Origin: Candidatus Aphodocola excrementigallinarum
Lineage (GTDB): Bacteria > Bacillota_I > Bacilli_A > RF39 > UBA660
NCBI GenBank assembly: GCA_018714855.1
Contig: DVMT01000053.1
Coordinates: forward strand, 1 to 47,347
DNA: 47,347 bases
Direction of reading: 5' to 3'
The notes under the pieces are model-generated. The model had not been told where the DNA came from. It did not search any database and was given only the letters and a program-made list of their open reading frames with translations. Shown here piece after piece: positions 46,370 to 47,347 of this stretch (position 1 is its first letter; each line of letters begins with the position of its first letter). The translations under genes were made by a program, and so were the position numbers.

Positions 46370-47086
46370 ATGATAGAGTCTAAAGAAAATAAAAAAATAA
46401 AATACATAAGGCACTTAAAAGATGCTAAGTTTATGAAAGAAGAAAAAAAGTTTATTGTAGAAGGAGATCACTTGGTTAAAGAAGCTTATAGCGCTGGTAT
46501 TTTGCTAGAAACTTTTAGCATTAAAGAAGTATCTTGCGGAGTTTTAAATAACATAATTACTGATAGCGTTATGGCAAGTATTAGCAGTTTAAAATCAAAA
46601 CCAGATGTTATTGGCATTTGTAAATTCATGGATGAAGATGAAACTTTAGGTGATAGGATAATCATCTTGGATAACGTTCAAGACCCAGGCAACATAGGAA
46701 CTATTATAAGAAGTGCTAAAGCGTTTAACATAAATAACGTCGTATTAGGTCTTACTTGTGCTAGTAAATATAATGATAAAGTAATAAGAGCATCAGAGGG
46801 CATGATATTTAAACAAAACGTTTTAATAAAAGAACTTAAATACTTTATTCCTTATTTAAAAAGCCTTGGATACACCGTTTTTGGAACTGATGTTGTAAGT
46901 GGAGTTGATATAAAAAGTATAAATAAAAATGGTAAAATAGCGGTTGTTATGGGAAATGAGGGAGCTGGAATATCTAGTGATATTAAAAGTTTGCTTGATA
47001 AAAACATATACATTAAAACATCAAGTGATTGTGAAAGTCTAAACGTTGCTATTGCATCATCTATTATTATGTACGAGTTAAGTTAA
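46370..47086 (+). CDS. TrmH/SpoU-family RNA 2'-O-methyltransferase
   Basis: FIVEGDHLVKEA; ILDNVQDPGNIGTIIRSAKAF; VVMGNEGAGIS; LNVAIASSIIMYEL. Confidence 0.95.
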   Translation: MIESKENKKIKYIRHLKDAKFMKEEKKFIVEGDHLVKEAYSAGILLETFSIKEVSCGVLNNIITDSVMASISSLKSKPDVIGICKFMDEDETLGDRIIILDNVQDPGNIGTIIRSAKAFNINNVVLGLTCASKYNDKVIRASEGMIFKQNVLIKELKYFIPYLKSLGYTVFGTDVVSGVDIKSINKNGKIAVVMGNEGAGISSDIKSLLDKNIYIKTSSDCESLNVAIASSIIMYELS

Positions 47087-47099
47087 GGAGAAGAAAATT

Positions 47100-47347
47100 A
47101 TGGAATATTTATGCGTTGGAAAACTTGTTAATACTCATGGTATTAAAGGAGAGGTAAGATTACTATCACGTTTTAGACATAAGGATAAAGTATTTGTTAA
47201 GGGGTTTAAATTTTACATTGGAAAAGATAAAAAAGAGTATGAAATAGAAAGCTATAGAAAGCATAAAAACTTTGATATGTTCGTTTTTAAAGGCTATTAC
47301 AACATAAACTTAGTTGAACATTTAAAAGGTTCTTTAGTATACATTAA
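47100..47347 (+). CDS. rimM: 16S rRNA processing protein RimM (partial, runs off window)
   Basis: MEYLCVGKLVNTHGIKGEVRLLSRF. Confidence 0.9.
   Translation, partial: MEYLCVGKLVNTHGIKGEVRLLSRFRHKDKVFVKGFKFYIGKDKKEYEIESYRKHKNFDMFVFKGYYNINLVEHLKGSLVYI

Overview
AT-rich chromosomal segment of a low-GC Firmicute (Bacilli/RF39-like by gene content; inference). The housekeeping backbone includes a B. subtilis-like run (rpsU, yqfC, yqfD, ybeY, dgkA x2, era, yqzL-like, recO, T-box, glyS), plus rpsD (- strand), ezrA, polC, a SpoU-family methylase and the start of rimM. A Tad-type secretion/pilus locus lies at 1.5-6.1 kb. Several sporulation-family genes are present (spoIIIAH-like, gerE-like, GerMN, yqfC, yqfD). 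Candidate new biology: (1) a cluster of 35-aa mTERF-like helical-repeat genes inserted between era and yqzL/recO, with a 980-bp tandem duplication, a disrupted copy and a small companion ORF; (2) a C39-peptidase ABC transporter followed by two leader-bearing bacteriocin-like peptides and a third small cationic membrane peptide; (3) a tiny hydrophobic ORF flanked by direct repeats and facing a convergent antisense promoter, resembling Fst/par type I toxin-antitoxin loci; (4) three membrane proteins sharing an N-terminal GRPRLAD juxtamembrane motif; (5) a very short T-box upstream of two uncharacterised genes and glyS; (6) an unidentified structured leader RNA at the left edge. All assignments come from reading motifs by eye; no database search was run.
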